Positions 18,112 through 27,072 of a stretch of DNA of 58,340 nt are shown here, one piece after another; the first letter of the stretch is position 1, and each line of letters starts with the position of its first letter. The position numbers and the translations under genes were made by a program. The notes under the pieces were generated by a model. That model did not search any database and was not told the origin of the DNA. It worked only from the letters and a program-made list of their open reading frames with translations. Origin of the DNA: Clostridium sp. CAG:138 (GTDB taxonomy: Bacteria; Bacillota; Clostridia; Christensenellales; CAG-138); contig FR879713.1 in the NCBI GenBank assembly GCA_000435055.1, positions 1 to 58,340 of the forward strand. The letters are read 5' to 3'.

Positions 18112-19200
18112 ATGAAACTCGGAGTTATCGGCTTGCCCAATGTCGGCAAGAGCACGCTCTTTAACGCTATCACCAAGGCGGGCGCACAGGCTGCGAATTA
18201 CCCGTTCTGCACAATTGAACCCAATGTCGGCATTGTCAACGTTCCCGATGAACGATTGGAAGTATTGAACGAGATGTATCATCCGAAGAGCCTTGTTCCC
18301 GCAACAATACGTTTTGTTGATATTGCGGGGCTTGTTCGCGGCGCATATCGCGGCGAGGGTTTGGGAAACAAATTCCTTGCGCATATTCGCGAAGTGGATG
18401 CGATAGTTCATGTTGTCCGCTGCTTTGAAGATTCAAATATTGTTCATGTTGACGGTTCGGTTGACCCTGTTCGCGACATGGAAACAATTAATCTTGAGCT
18501 TATCTATGCCGACCTTGAAACGATTGAACGCCGCATTGACAAAGCAAAGAAAAATTCAAAAAGCGGAGATAAAAAGTACCTTCACGAAATTGAATTTCTT
18601 GAACGCATTAAGGCGCATTTGGATTCCGGCAAGCCTGTGCGGAGCATGGAACTTACGGACGATGAACGCGCTGCGGCGGACGAACTTTTCCTCCTGACCA
18701 CAAAGCCCGTTATCTATGCCGCGAATATAGCCGAAGATGAAATCGGCAATGAACCGCCCGCCGTACAGAAGCTTTATGACGAAGCCGCAAAAGAAGGTGC
18801 GGCTGCGCTGACCGTATGCGCAAAGGTTGAAGAGGAACTTTCCGAGCTTACGGATGAAGAAAAGGCGGCTTTTATCGAGGATCTCGGCATTGGGCAGAGC
18901 GGCCTTGACAAGCTCGTTCAAAAGAGTTACGAATTGCTCGGGCTCATCAGCTTCCTGACCGCGGGGACGGACGAGGTTCGTGCATGGACGATAACAAAGG
19001 GAACAAAAGCTCCCGGTGCGGCGGGTAAAATTCACACGGATTTCGAGCGCGGGTTTATCCGTGCGGAAGTTGTGCCCTATGAAACGCTCATTGAACAGGG
19101 CAGCATGGCGGCCTGCAAGGAAAAGGGTCTTGTTCGTTCCGAAGGCAAGGATTATGTTGTTCAGGACGGTGATATAATCGTTTTCCGTTTCAATGTCTGA
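18112..19200 (+). CDS. ychF: Redox-responsive Obg-family ATPase YchF
   Basis: This 362-residue protein is a complete YchF: P-loop GLPNVGKSTLFNAITKAGAQAANYPF, switch segment FVDIAGLVRGAYRGEGLGNKFLAHIREVDAI, a coiled-coil insert (about 130-200), the altered G4 motif of this family (the family prefers ATP), and the C-terminal TGS domain (LISFLTAGTDEVRAWTITKGTKAPGAAGKIHTDFERGFIRAEV). It binds ribosomes and acts in stress and translation-fidelity responses. The start follows AAAGGA. It is followed by the amylase gene 3 bases after its stop, so both are probably co-transcribed. Confidence 0.97.
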   Translation: MKLGVIGLPNVGKSTLFNAITKAGAQAANYPFCTIEPNVGIVNVPDERLEVLNEMYHPKSLVPATIRFVDIAGLVRGAYRGEGLGNKFLAHIREVDAIVHVVRCFEDSNIVHVDGSVDPVRDMETINLELIYADLETIERRIDKAKKNSKSGDKKYLHEIEFLERIKAHLDSGKPVRSMELTDDERAAADELFLLTTKPVIYAANIAEDEIGNEPPAVQKLYDEAAKEGAAALTVCAKVEEELSELTDEEKAAFIEDLGIGQSGLDKLVQKSYELLGLISFLTAGTDEVRAWTITKGTKAPGAAGKIHTDFERGFIRAEVVPYETLIEQGSMAACKEKGLVRSEGKDYVVQDGDIIVFRFNV

Positions 19201-19203
19201 CGA

Positions 19204-21258
19204 ATGAACCTTTTTGCATATCACAATTCAAGATTGCTTGACTGCCGCTTTCCGCACGGTGCATTGAAATGCCGCGGGGAAGCGGCTTTGTGCATTTATC
19301 TCTCCGGGCGCGATGCGGCGCGTGCGCGTGCATCGTTGCGGCTGTGGGCCGACGGGAAAGAACTGCTCATTTCGGCAGAAAAAATCTCCCCTTGTTCATG
19401 CGAAAAACTGCGCTCGCTGCCGCTTGAAGGGGATGGGGGCTTTTGCTTTTCGTTCAATATCACTGCTCCTGCCGAACCGCAGTTGATATGGTATTATTTC
19501 ATCATTGATGTTGCTCCGGAACATGACGGCGGGGAAACGACGCGGCTGTTTTACGGCGCGCCCGAAACCCGCAGCGGCATCGGAAAGTTTTACCATGCAT
19601 GGGAGACACCTCCCGATTATCAGATAACGGTTTTTGCGCGCGCTTTTGAAACTCCGAGTTGGTTCAGACACGGAATTGTCTATCAGATTTTTCCGGACAG
19701 GTTCAACCGTGAGTGTTTAAACGACTCGGCACGGGGCACTTGCGTTCCCGCGTTTTCAAGGGCTGAATACCATGAAAAACTCGGCCGCCGAATCATCAGG
19801 CACAAAGACTGGTTCGAACCCGTGCTGTACAGCCCCTGTGCAGGGGAAAAATTCTATTCCCCGTGCGATTACTACGGGGGCGATTTTGCAGGGATAAAAC
19901 AAAAGCTTCCCTATCTTGCGCAAATCGGAGTCTCCGTCATCTACCTGAATCCGATTTTTGAGGCCGCAAGCAATCACAGGTACAACACTTCCGATTATCT
20001 GTCCGTTGACCCGATTCTCGGCAGTGATTATGATTTAACCGAGCTTTCAAAAGCGGCGGCGGAATACGGCATCCGCTTAATGGCGGACGGTGTTTTTTCA
20101 CACACCGGGGATGACAGTGTTTATTTTAACAAATACGGAACATATCCCTCGTGCGGCGCATACAGCGGCGCGGATTCGCCATATTATAAATGGTACGAAT
20201 TCGAACATTTCCCGGATGAGTACCGATGCTGGTGGGGGTTCAAAACCCTGCCGGAGGTGAATGAGCTTCAACCCGATTATGTTCGTTTCACAGAAAGCGT
20301 GCTCAAAAAATGGGCAGGCTGCGGTATAACGTCGTGGAGGTTGGATGTTGCGGACGAATTGCCGGATGAATTTATAAAAAAGCTGCGCACAGCGCTAAAA
20401 AAGCTTGATTCGGACGGTGTGCTTCTGGGTGAAGTTTGGGAGGACGCTTCAAACAAGGTTTCGGGAGGCGGGCTGCGAAAGTTTGTTCTCGGGGACGAGT
20501 TGGACAGCGTCATGAACTACCCGTTTCGCGATGCGGTATGCGATTTTCTGACGTGCAGGACGGATGCATATGCGCTGTATGAAACGCTTTCCGGGCAGCG
20601 GGAACGTTATCCCGAACCGTTTTACGGTGCCTGCATGAACCTTTTGGGCAGTCACGACACGCAGAGAATCCTGTCCTGCCTGAGCGATGCACCGCCAAAA
20701 GATACGTTGACGAGGGAACAGCAGGCGGAATATCAATACAAACCCGAAGCTGTCGTGCGCGGAAAGCGTCGGCTTTATGCGGCGTTTGCGCTCATGTTTT
20801 CAATGCCGCAGCCTCCGTGCATATACTATGGTGATGAGGCGGGAATGATGGGCCTTTCCGACCCGTTTAATAGGGGTTCCTATCCGTGGGGAAGGGAGGA
20901 TATCGAAATACGCAGTTTTGTTATGCGGCTTTCGGCTCTCCGCCGCTGCAATGCCGCACTGAGCAGCGGGAAAACGGCATTTGCCGCTCCGTGTGCCGAT
21001 GCATTCGCCGTGCTTCGGTGCCGAGGTGAAGAAAGCGCACTCACACTTGTCAACCGCGCCGATCATGCCGTCTGCGCCGCACTCGGTGCAGAGGATTTCC
21101 GTGAAGGTCCGGATGCCTTGAATGTCCGCACGGCAGATAAATATTCCGACGCATTTGCCGATGGTACGGTTTTGCAAAAGGATTTGGGCACGGGGCATAT
21201 CAGAGTTGAAATCCCGCCGAACGGTTTTTTGCTGCTTTTGAGCCAAACCGCCGAATAA
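19204..21258 (+). CDS. Alpha-amylase family (GH13) neopullulanase/cyclomaltodextrinase-like enzyme
   Basis: This 684-residue protein has an N-terminal beta domain (about 1-140) like those of cyclomaltodextrinases and neopullulanases, then a GH13 barrel beginning HGIVYQIFPDRFNR. The four GH13 motifs are visible: DGVFSHTGDDS, WRLDVADE (nucleophile Asp about 381), LGEVWEDA (acid Glu about 409) and LLGSHDTQR (Asp about 482). A C-terminal beta domain follows. No signal peptide is present, so it should act inside the cell on imported maltodextrins or glycogen fragments, with glgP as partner. It follows ychF directly. Confidence 0.93.
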   Translation: MNLFAYHNSRLLDCRFPHGALKCRGEAALCIYLSGRDAARARASLRLWADGKELLISAEKISPCSCEKLRSLPLEGDGGFCFSFNITAPAEPQLIWYYFIIDVAPEHDGGETTRLFYGAPETRSGIGKFYHAWETPPDYQITVFARAFETPSWFRHGIVYQIFPDRFNRECLNDSARGTCVPAFSRAEYHEKLGRRIIRHKDWFEPVLYSPCAGEKFYSPCDYYGGDFAGIKQKLPYLAQIGVSVIYLNPIFEAASNHRYNTSDYLSVDPILGSDYDLTELSKAAAEYGIRLMADGVFSHTGDDSVYFNKYGTYPSCGAYSGADSPYYKWYEFEHFPDEYRCWWGFKTLPEVNELQPDYVRFTESVLKKWAGCGITSWRLDVADELPDEFIKKLRTALKKLDSDGVLLGEVWEDASNKVSGGGLRKFVLGDELDSVMNYPFRDAVCDFLTCRTDAYALYETLSGQRERYPEPFYGACMNLLGSHDTQRILSCLSDAPPKDTLTREQQAEYQYKPEAVVRGKRRLYAAFALMFSMPQPPCIYYGDEAGMMGLSDPFNRGSYPWGREDIEIRSFVMRLSALRRCNAALSSGKTAFAAPCADAFAVLRCRGEESALTLVNRADHAVCAALGAEDFREGPDALNVRTADKYSDAFADGTVLQKDLGTGHIRVEIPPNGFLLLLSQTAE

Positions 21259-21363
21259 CGGGTGAATCAGTGTTTGTGCGGCGAATTCGAACCGGAAAGG
21301 CAAACGCAAAAAGAAAAATAATTAAGAAAGGAAACTTTCGCTGCGGCGAAAGCGGGTAAAAGA

Positions 21364-21759
21364 ATGAAAAACAGTTACGGGTTTGACAGACTTTCGCGGG
21401 ACATGCTCATGCTTGCCGTCGCTCTCGGAATAATCGGTCTTGCCTTTTTCGGCAGCATATCGGGTTTTGTTCTTTTGTTCACGGCGGTTTTGCTGACGGC
21501 ATTGATGCTTTTCAGAACTCTTTCCGCAAACGGGAACAAAAGAGCAAACGAACTGCGCGGTTACGAACGCGTGTCGGCATCGATAGGCAGCTTTTTTGCA
21601 AAGCTGTTCAATCGGATTAAAAATTTCTTTAAGAGGCATAAACAATATCGGTATTTTACATGCCCGAAATGCCGCCAGCGTCTGCGCGCACCGCGCGGCA
21701 AGGGCAAGATTCGGGTCACATGCTCAAAATGCGGCACACAGTTTGAAAAGCGAACCTGA
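21364..21759 (+). CDS. Membrane protein with C-terminal zinc ribbon
   Basis: This 131-residue protein has two hydrophobic segments (about 14-33 and 36-51), a basic linker and a C-terminal zinc ribbon with CPKC (about 103-106) and CSKC (about 121-124). The family is common and poorly characterised in Firmicutes; the ribbon may bind nucleic acid or simply stabilise the tail. Upstream GAAAGGAAAC is a weak ribosome site at a long distance. A role cannot be assigned. Confidence 0.75.
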   Translation: MKNSYGFDRLSRDMLMLAVALGIIGLAFFGSISGFVLLFTAVLLTALMLFRTLSANGNKRANELRGYERVSASIGSFFAKLFNRIKNFFKRHKQYRYFTCPKCRQRLRAPRGKGKIRVTCSKCGTQFEKRT

Positions 21760-21932
21760 TTATTTGCCGAGAGGTACGGCCGATACCGAAAAAACAGGCA
21801 CTGCGGCGATGCAGCGCATTCCGTTCCGAATCGCAGGAACATCGATGATGCACCGAACGTGCCGAATTGCGATATGAAACTTATTACATTCAAATTCTGC
21901 GCCGCCGGATTATTGCGGCAGAAAGGAACAAT

Positions 21933-22184
21933 ATGCTTGAATTCAAATTTGACACCCAGCTGCTGATCGAGGGCAGAAATCTTTCCGAGGATGAAATTTT
22001 TGATTACATAACAAAAAATATTGAGGGCGACTGCCTGCTTGCAGTGGGCGATGAAAGCCTTATCAAAATTCATTTTCACACAAACACGCCGTGGAAAGTT
22101 GTTGAGTATGCCGCCTCATTGGGCGAAATTTACGATATAGTGATCGAAAACATGGAAAGGCAGGAGCAGGGGCTTCAGGGCTGA
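21933..22184 (+). CDS. Stand-alone FakA/DAK-phosphatase-type C-terminal domain
   Basis: The 83-residue product matches the last domain (DAK1_2) of FakA/DhaL-type kinases: TQLLIEGRNLSEDEIFDYI, then CLLAVGDESLIKIHFHTNTPWKVVEYA and LGEIYDIVIENM, the usual final segment of fatty-acid kinase subunit A. No kinase or DegV domain is nearby, so this is a detached domain. The ATG at 21933 is preferred over more upstream codons because GAAAGGA lies just before it. Its role alone is unknown; it may bind a lipid-carrier or regulatory ligand, which is speculation. Confidence 0.75.
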   Translation: MLEFKFDTQLLIEGRNLSEDEIFDYITKNIEGDCLLAVGDESLIKIHFHTNTPWKVVEYAASLGEIYDIVIENMERQEQGLQG

Positions 22185-22213
22185 GCGTGTTCTCGAAATC
22201 CAATCCATACGCC

Positions 22214-22278
22214 CGCATGATAATCATGCGCAGCATGATAATCAATGCGCAGCTTGATAATCAATGCGCAGCATTGAT
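22214..22278. repeat. Three imperfect tandem copies of a 19-20 bp unit
   Basis: The unit GCATGATAATCAATGCGCA recurs with single-base differences and ends in GCATTGAT. Each unit contains an imperfect dyad around GATAATCA. It lies just after the FakA-domain gene and before the terminator. Confidence 0.7.
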
Positions 22279-22317
22279 ATGCAGGCGAAAAAACAGAAAA
22301 GCGAACAGCGAATGAAA

Positions 22318-22350
22318 AAGGAAGCGGGCGCGAACGCCTGCTTCCTTTGC
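22318..22350 (+). terminator. Terminator downstream of the FakA-domain gene
   Basis: AAGGAAGCGGGCG and CGCCTGCTTCCTT form a 13-bp stem (one G-T pair) with a CGAA tetraloop, followed by a short T run. Confidence 0.7.
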
Positions 22351-22527
22351 TGCATTACCTGTTGCATATTGCGGCATTATTGGTGCTTTTTCAGAAAAAG
22401 TCAGCTGCATATGCCCGCCTGTCGGCTGAAATTTCAGAAAGAATCAGCAATCAATTCTTTTCCGTACTGAGATAATTAATGCTGCATAAATGGTCATTTT
22501 CAAATTCACTGTTTGAATTTAAATCAA

Positions 22528-24414
22528 TCAGCCTATAGGTTCAAAATCCGCTGCTCCGTGCTTGCAGAGCGGGCAGACAAAATCGGCGGGAAGGGTTTCG
22601 CCTTCGTATACATAGCCGCAGATTTTGCAGACATAACCCTTTTGCACCGTTGAACAGACGGGTGCGGTTTTGGGCTTTATTTCGGAAAGATACCGTTCAT
22701 ATGTCACGGATTCCGCCGATTTGTCGAGCACGACCGCTTCGGTCACTTCCGCAACAAAGAGAGTGTGAGTGCCGTGATCCCGGGCTTCAAGCACCTTGCA
22801 GCTGATATAGGCATTTGTGTATTTCGGAATATAGCGGATGCCGTTCGCGGAACGCCTTACGCAGTCGCAGCCTTCGAATTTGCTGCAATCTCTGCCGCTT
22901 TGGAATCCGAACCTTGAAATCACGCTCATCGGGACCGCATCCGTAAGCACGGAAAGGTTGAACTCTCCGCTTTCGCGAATCATTTGCTCGGTGAAGTTTG
23001 CCTTGTTAACGGCAATGGTAAGCGTTTTTGGGGAGTCCGTGAGCTGGACAGCGGTGTTAATAATGCAGCCGTTATCCTTTTCGCCGCTGCGGGCGGTAAG
23101 GACATACAGCCCGTAAGAAAGTTTGAACATTGCATTGTTGTCGATTCCGCAGGGGAGCGCAGGTGCGTTATCAACTGCCTCGGCTTCTTCTTTCTGTTTG
23201 CGGAGTTCATCCTTTTCCGCAATATCCGCGGCGATTGTGTCGGCAAGTGCGGCGAGTTCGGCTGCCTGTTCGGGCTTGAGCGCGGATTTAACGGAAATCA
23301 GGCCGTTAAGCACCGTTGTGTTGCGAAGCGGTTCAATGATTGCACGCATTTGCTTGCCGCTTGTGGGAGCCCAGCTCCCGTTCTGAATAAAAGCAACGGT
23401 GCGGTTCTGCAAGCCGTGCGCAGCAAGGTCGTGCAGGAAGGCTTCCATCGTTACAAATATGCCGGAATTATAGGTCGGCGCAGCAAAAACAATGTGACTG
23501 AAGCGGAAACATGCGGCGATTATATCGGACGCAGGGGTGACGGAAACATCGTAAACGACCGTGCGGACGCCGCGGTCAAAAAGATACGCGGAAAGCACTT
23601 CAGCCGCATTTGCGGTGTTGCCGTATATGGAAGCGTAAGCAATAACAACGCCGCTTTCTTCGGGCGTGTAGCTGCTCCAAAGCAGGTATTTGTTAATAAA
23701 ACTGTCGAGATTCCTGCGCCAGACAAAACCGTGCAGCGGGCAGATGAGAGAGATTTCGATTCCGGATGCTTTTTTGAGCAGAGACTGAACCTGTGCGCCG
23801 TATTTGCCGACGATGTTGGTATAGTAACGGCGGGCTTCATCCATATAGTCGCGGTCAAAATCCACTTCATCGGCAAAAATTGCGCCGTTCAATGCACCGA
23901 ATGTGCCGAATGCATCCGCCGAAAACAGGATTTTATCAACGGTGTCGTATGTGACCATAACTTCCGGCCAATGTACCATGGGTGCGGCAATGAAGGTCAG
24001 GTTATGCCTGCCGGTTGAAAGTGTGTCGCCTTCTTTAACAATGAGTGCACGCGGCGTGATGTCAAGGTTGAAAAACTGCTTTATCATGTCTGCGATCATT
24101 TTGTTGCAGACAACAGTTGTTTCGGGATGGCGGCGCAAAAGCTCCGCAAGCGTTGCGGAATGGTCGGGTTCCATATGCTGAATAACAACATAGTCAAGGC
24201 GGCGGCCGCTCAAAACATGCTCAACATTTTCCATAAATTGTTCGCTGACGGATTTGTCCACCGTGTCGAACAGAACGGTCTTCTCGTCAAGCAAAAGATA
24301 GGAATTGTAACTCACACCGTTCGGAACGGAATAAACACCCTCAAACATTGAGAGCCGGCGATCGTTTGCACCGACCCAAGTCAGGTCTTCGGTAACTTTC
24401 TTAACGCAGTACAT
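22528..24414 (-). CDS. Flavodiiron protein - flavin reductase - rubredoxin fusion
   Basis: This 628-residue chain carries a complete oxygen/NO-detoxifying electron path. Residues about 1-250 are the metallo-beta-lactamase diiron domain with the ligand motif HMEPDHS, a later His in MVHWPEV, Asp in SADAFG and His in CPLHGF; about 255-395 is a flavodoxin domain; about 430-570 is a flavin-reductase-like FMN domain (MFKLSYGLYVLTARSGEKDNGCIINTA region); about 575-628 is rubredoxin with CKICGYVYEG and CPLCKHG. Flavodiiron enzymes reduce O2 to water or NO to N2O in the cytoplasm of anaerobes. The start follows GGAGG. It is monocistronic. Confidence 0.96.
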   Translation of the reverse strand: MYCVKKVTEDLTWVGANDRRLSMFEGVYSVPNGVSYNSYLLLDEKTVLFDTVDKSVSEQFMENVEHVLSGRRLDYVVIQHMEPDHSATLAELLRRHPETTVVCNKMIADMIKQFFNLDITPRALIVKEGDTLSTGRHNLTFIAAPMVHWPEVMVTYDTVDKILFSADAFGTFGALNGAIFADEVDFDRDYMDEARRYYTNIVGKYGAQVQSLLKKASGIEISLICPLHGFVWRRNLDSFINKYLLWSSYTPEESGVVIAYASIYGNTANAAEVLSAYLFDRGVRTVVYDVSVTPASDIIAACFRFSHIVFAAPTYNSGIFVTMEAFLHDLAAHGLQNRTVAFIQNGSWAPTSGKQMRAIIEPLRNTTVLNGLISVKSALKPEQAAELAALADTIAADIAEKDELRKQKEEAEAVDNAPALPCGIDNNAMFKLSYGLYVLTARSGEKDNGCIINTAVQLTDSPKTLTIAVNKANFTEQMIRESGEFNLSVLTDAVPMSVISRFGFQSGRDCSKFEGCDCVRRSANGIRYIPKYTNAYISCKVLEARDHGTHTLFVAEVTEAVVLDKSAESVTYERYLSEIKPKTAPVCSTVQKGYVCKICGYVYEGETLPADFVCPLCKHGAADFEPIG

Positions 24415-24439
24415 ATCTTAAACCTCCAAAACAGAAATA

Positions 24440-24450
24440 AGAATCATTCT
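24440..24450. promoter_or_regulatory. Short palindrome upstream of the flavodiiron gene
   Basis: AGAATCATTCT is a perfect 11-bp dyad 26 bases upstream of the start, near a TGCTAAAAT -10-like sequence on the minus strand. It faintly resembles Fur/PerR-type sites, which would suit an oxygen-defence gene, but the match is partial. Confidence 0.25.
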
Positions 24451-24582
24451 CGATACTCGTATTTTAGCATATCCGACGGTGTTTGTACAGAGGGAAAACA
24501 AATACAAACAAAATATATTTTGGATGCATCGGCCTTTGCAGCTTAACGCCCGAAAAAGGGCAGCTCCGACAAAAGCTTTTCC

Positions 24583-24611
24583 GTGACAAACGGGGAATTT
24601 TGCTGTATAAT
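24583..24611 (+). promoter_or_regulatory. Promoter of gltX
   Basis: GTGACA (24583-24588) and TATAAT (24606-24611) with a 17-bp spacer give a leader of about 110 bases. I saw no T-box structure in it. Confidence 0.55.
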
Positions 24612-24728
24612 ACAAACATGGACGGAAGCGCACGAAAGTTCATGCGGTTTCTTATGGTTCTTGCTGCGGTATTCCGTCGGCACACATTATCTTGACCGAA
24701 AGGACGCTCTTGCAGGGCAAGGGCGACA

Positions 24729-26189
24729 GTGATTAATATGACAGTACGCACACGTTTTGCGCCGAGTCCCACGGGGTACCTTCACATCGGCGGACTGCGC
24801 ACCGCATTATACGCTTATCTGTTTGCAAAAAAGAACGATGGCGTGTTTATTCTCCGCATTGAGGATACCGATCAGGCGCGTTTTGTTGAAGGTGCGGTTG
24901 AAAAAATTTACAGCGGCCTGAGACTTGCGGGACTTGAATGGGACGAGGGCCCGGACAAGGGCGGAAACTACGGTCCGTACGTTCAGAGCGAGCGAAAAGA
25001 TATGTATCTTCCCTACGCAAAGGAACTTGTTGAAAAGGGCAAGGCGTATTATTGCTTCTGCACTAAGGAGGATTTGGATGCGCGCAGGGCGGAGGCCGAA
25101 GCACGCGGCGAAACCTTCAAATACGATAAGCATTGTCTGCACCTTTCAAAGGAAGAGATTCAGCGCAGGCTTGATGCCGGTGAACCCTATGTAATTCGCC
25201 AGAACATCCCCGAAAGCGGTGAAGCAGGCTTTGACGACGTTATTTACGGACGGATCGATGTTGACTGTTCCGAGCTTGATGACGGCGTTCTTATAAAGGC
25301 GGACGGAATGTCGACTTATAACTTTGCAAACGTTATAGATGACCACACAATGGGCATCACGCACGTTATGCGCGGCAACGAATACTTAAGTTCCACACCG
25401 AAATATAACCTGTTATACGAAGCATTCGGCTGGGAAAAGCCCGTTTACATCCACCTTACCCCCGTTATGAAGGACGCGACGCGCAAGCTCAGCAAGCGGC
25501 ACGGTGATCCCGGGTTTGAGGATTTGATTGCACAGGGTTACCTTGCGGAGGCGATTATAAACTATGTTGCGCTTGTCGGCTGGAGCCCCGGAAACGATCG
25601 CGAGTTTTTCACCATGGACGAGCTTAAGGAAGCATTCAGCATTGAGGGTCTCAGCAAGTCCCCCGCAATTTTCGATGAAACAAAGCTCAGATGGATGAAT
25701 GCGGAATACATCCGCAAACTTTCGCCCGAGGAATACATCCGCCATGCCGAACCCTATCTCGAAGCGGCAGGCTGCGGGCATATGGATAAGTCGATTTTTG
25801 CGCGAATCCTTCAGCCGCGCACGGAGGTGTTCACGGATATTACCGAAACCGTTGCTTTCCTTGCAAAGATGGACGAGGATTATTCCGTTGACCTGTACAC
25901 AAATAAAAAATCCAAAACGAACCCCGAACTTTGCCGCGATATTCTTGCAGCGGTGATTCCGGAGCTTGAGGCTTTGCCCGAATGGACGGAAACGGCACTG
26001 CATGATTTCCTTATGAATTATGCGGCGGAACACGGCATGAAGAACGGCACGCTGCTTTGGCCGGTTCGAATTGCAATGAGCGGAAAGACAGTTACCCCCG
26101 GCGGCGCGATCGAAATTGCTGCACTGCTCGGCAGGGAAGAAGCTCTGCGCAGGCTGCATCACGGCCTCGACAAATTAAACAATATGTAA
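24729..26189 (+). CDS. gltX: Glutamyl-tRNA synthetase
   Basis: This 486-residue protein is a class I glutamyl-tRNA synthetase: RFAPSPTGYLHIGGLRTALYAYLFAK carries the HIGH motif at the N-terminus, LRIEDTDQARFVEGAVEKI follows, and the KMSKS equivalent is RKLSKRHGDPGF near residue 255. The C-terminal anticodon region is of normal size. It charges tRNA-Glu (and in many Firmicutes also tRNA-Gln). The GTG start 24729 is chosen because AAGGG lies 5 bases before it; ATG 24738 is the alternative. Confidence 0.96.
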   Translation: MINMTVRTRFAPSPTGYLHIGGLRTALYAYLFAKKNDGVFILRIEDTDQARFVEGAVEKIYSGLRLAGLEWDEGPDKGGNYGPYVQSERKDMYLPYAKELVEKGKAYYCFCTKEDLDARRAEAEARGETFKYDKHCLHLSKEEIQRRLDAGEPYVIRQNIPESGEAGFDDVIYGRIDVDCSELDDGVLIKADGMSTYNFANVIDDHTMGITHVMRGNEYLSSTPKYNLLYEAFGWEKPVYIHLTPVMKDATRKLSKRHGDPGFEDLIAQGYLAEAIINYVALVGWSPGNDREFFTMDELKEAFSIEGLSKSPAIFDETKLRWMNAEYIRKLSPEEYIRHAEPYLEAAGCGHMDKSIFARILQPRTEVFTDITETVAFLAKMDEDYSVDLYTNKKSKTNPELCRDILAAVIPELEALPEWTETALHDFLMNYAAEHGMKNGTLLWPVRIAMSGKTVTPGGAIEIAALLGREEALRRLHHGLDKLNNM

Positions 26190-26215
26190 GTTGAATTCGT
26201 TTGAATCGAAACATT

Positions 26216-26251
26216 GTCGGCGGCTCAGACATACATGTGTGAGCTGCCGAC
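26216..26251 (+). terminator. Hairpin downstream of gltX
   Basis: GTCGGCGGCTCA and TGAGCTGCCGAC form a 12-bp stem (one G-T pair) 27 bases after gltX. The following sequence has only scattered T residues, so termination may be partial and the next gene co-transcribed. Confidence 0.55.
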
Positions 26252-26287
26252 TTGCTGTTTATCGCAAGCGAAAAAGGGGAACATTGA

Positions 26288-26947
26288 ATGAAAGTTTTGA
26301 TCGGAACAACCAATCCTTCAAAAGCTGATTGGCTCGGCGGACTTATCGGCGCGGGCACGGAGCTTTTGACGCTTGGGGATGTCAATATCTCCGCCGAACC
26401 CTCCGAAACGGGGGCGACACCTGCCGAAAATGCCGCAATTAAGGCTGAATTTTACGGCAAAACATTTCAACCCGTTGTGTGCCACGATTCGGGGCTCTAT
26501 TTTGCGGAGCTTGCACTCGATGACCCGCGTCAGCCCGGGCTGCATGTCCGTACTCCGAACGGAAGAGCAAGGTTTTGCAATGACGAGGAGATGCTTGCAT
26601 ACTATGCAGCGCTTGTACATTCCCTCGGCGGCGCGGCAACGGCGATGTATCTGAGCGGCTTTGCGGTTTTTGCGGACGGAAAACTCAGCACTTTCGCCTT
26701 CAGCAGAGAGGATGCCGCACATGCAGCGTTTATCATGACGGATAAACCTTCCGCTTCGCGCCATCCCGGTTGGCCGTTGGATTCAATATCGGTTAGACCC
26801 GATTCCGGACTGTATTTTACGGGCGAGCCGTATTGCGGCAAACAGCCCGTGAGCCTTTCGCAAACAAAAAAAGGAACAGGCGGATTGCAAAAATCGGCTG
26901 CCGATGCGGAGTTGCGCCGCTTTCTGAAAAAAGCACTCGGATTGTGA
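26288..26947 (+). CDS. HAM1/RdgB-like nucleoside triphosphate pyrophosphatase
   Basis: This 219-residue protein resembles the HAM1/RdgB house-cleaning family that hydrolyses non-canonical purine nucleotides such as dITP and XTP: N-terminal VLIGTTNPSKADWLGGLI, the acidic ENAAIKAEFYGK helix and VVCHDSGLYF replacing the more usual ADDSGL. The C-terminal half (HPGWPLDSISVRP) also follows the family but more loosely, so it is a divergent branch and substrate preference is uncertain. The start is preceded by AAAAGGGGA. Confidence 0.8.
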   Translation: MKVLIGTTNPSKADWLGGLIGAGTELLTLGDVNISAEPSETGATPAENAAIKAEFYGKTFQPVVCHDSGLYFAELALDDPRQPGLHVRTPNGRARFCNDEEMLAYYAALVHSLGGAATAMYLSGFAVFADGKLSTFAFSREDAAHAAFIMTDKPSASRHPGWPLDSISVRPDSGLYFTGEPYCGKQPVSLSQTKKGTGGLQKSAADAELRRFLKKALGL

Positions 26948-26974
26948 TGAATTAAATAATTGCCTTGAAAACGA

Positions 26975-27016
26975 ACAAAGCCGGCACTCAACAACGGGTG
27001 CCGACTTTGTTTATTT
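26975..27016. terminator. Terminator between convergent genes
   Basis: ACAAAGCCGGCAC and GTGCCGACTTTGT form a stem of about 12 bp (one mismatch) followed by TTATTTTGTTT on the plus strand; the minus strand also supplies A/T-rich flanks for the dockerin gene. Confidence 0.75.
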
Positions 27017-27072
27017 TGTTTCTTAATCACTCGGCGCATGAACCGAAGAAAAACATGCGCTGCCTGCCGTGC

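Larger units (their letters stand above)
22185..22527. other. Intergenic stretch with tandem repeat and terminator
   Basis: This 340-base stretch holds a short tandem repeat (22214-22278) and an intrinsic terminator (22318-22350) and otherwise no supported gene. Two overlapping short frames are not convincing. Confidence 0.5.

Noticed and set aside
22984..24018. 344-residue frame antisense to the flavodiiron fusion
   Set aside because: Every domain motif is on the other strand; the antisense frame is a shadow.
24612..24728. T-box riboswitch before gltX
   Set aside because: The leader is short and lacks the conserved T-box sequence.
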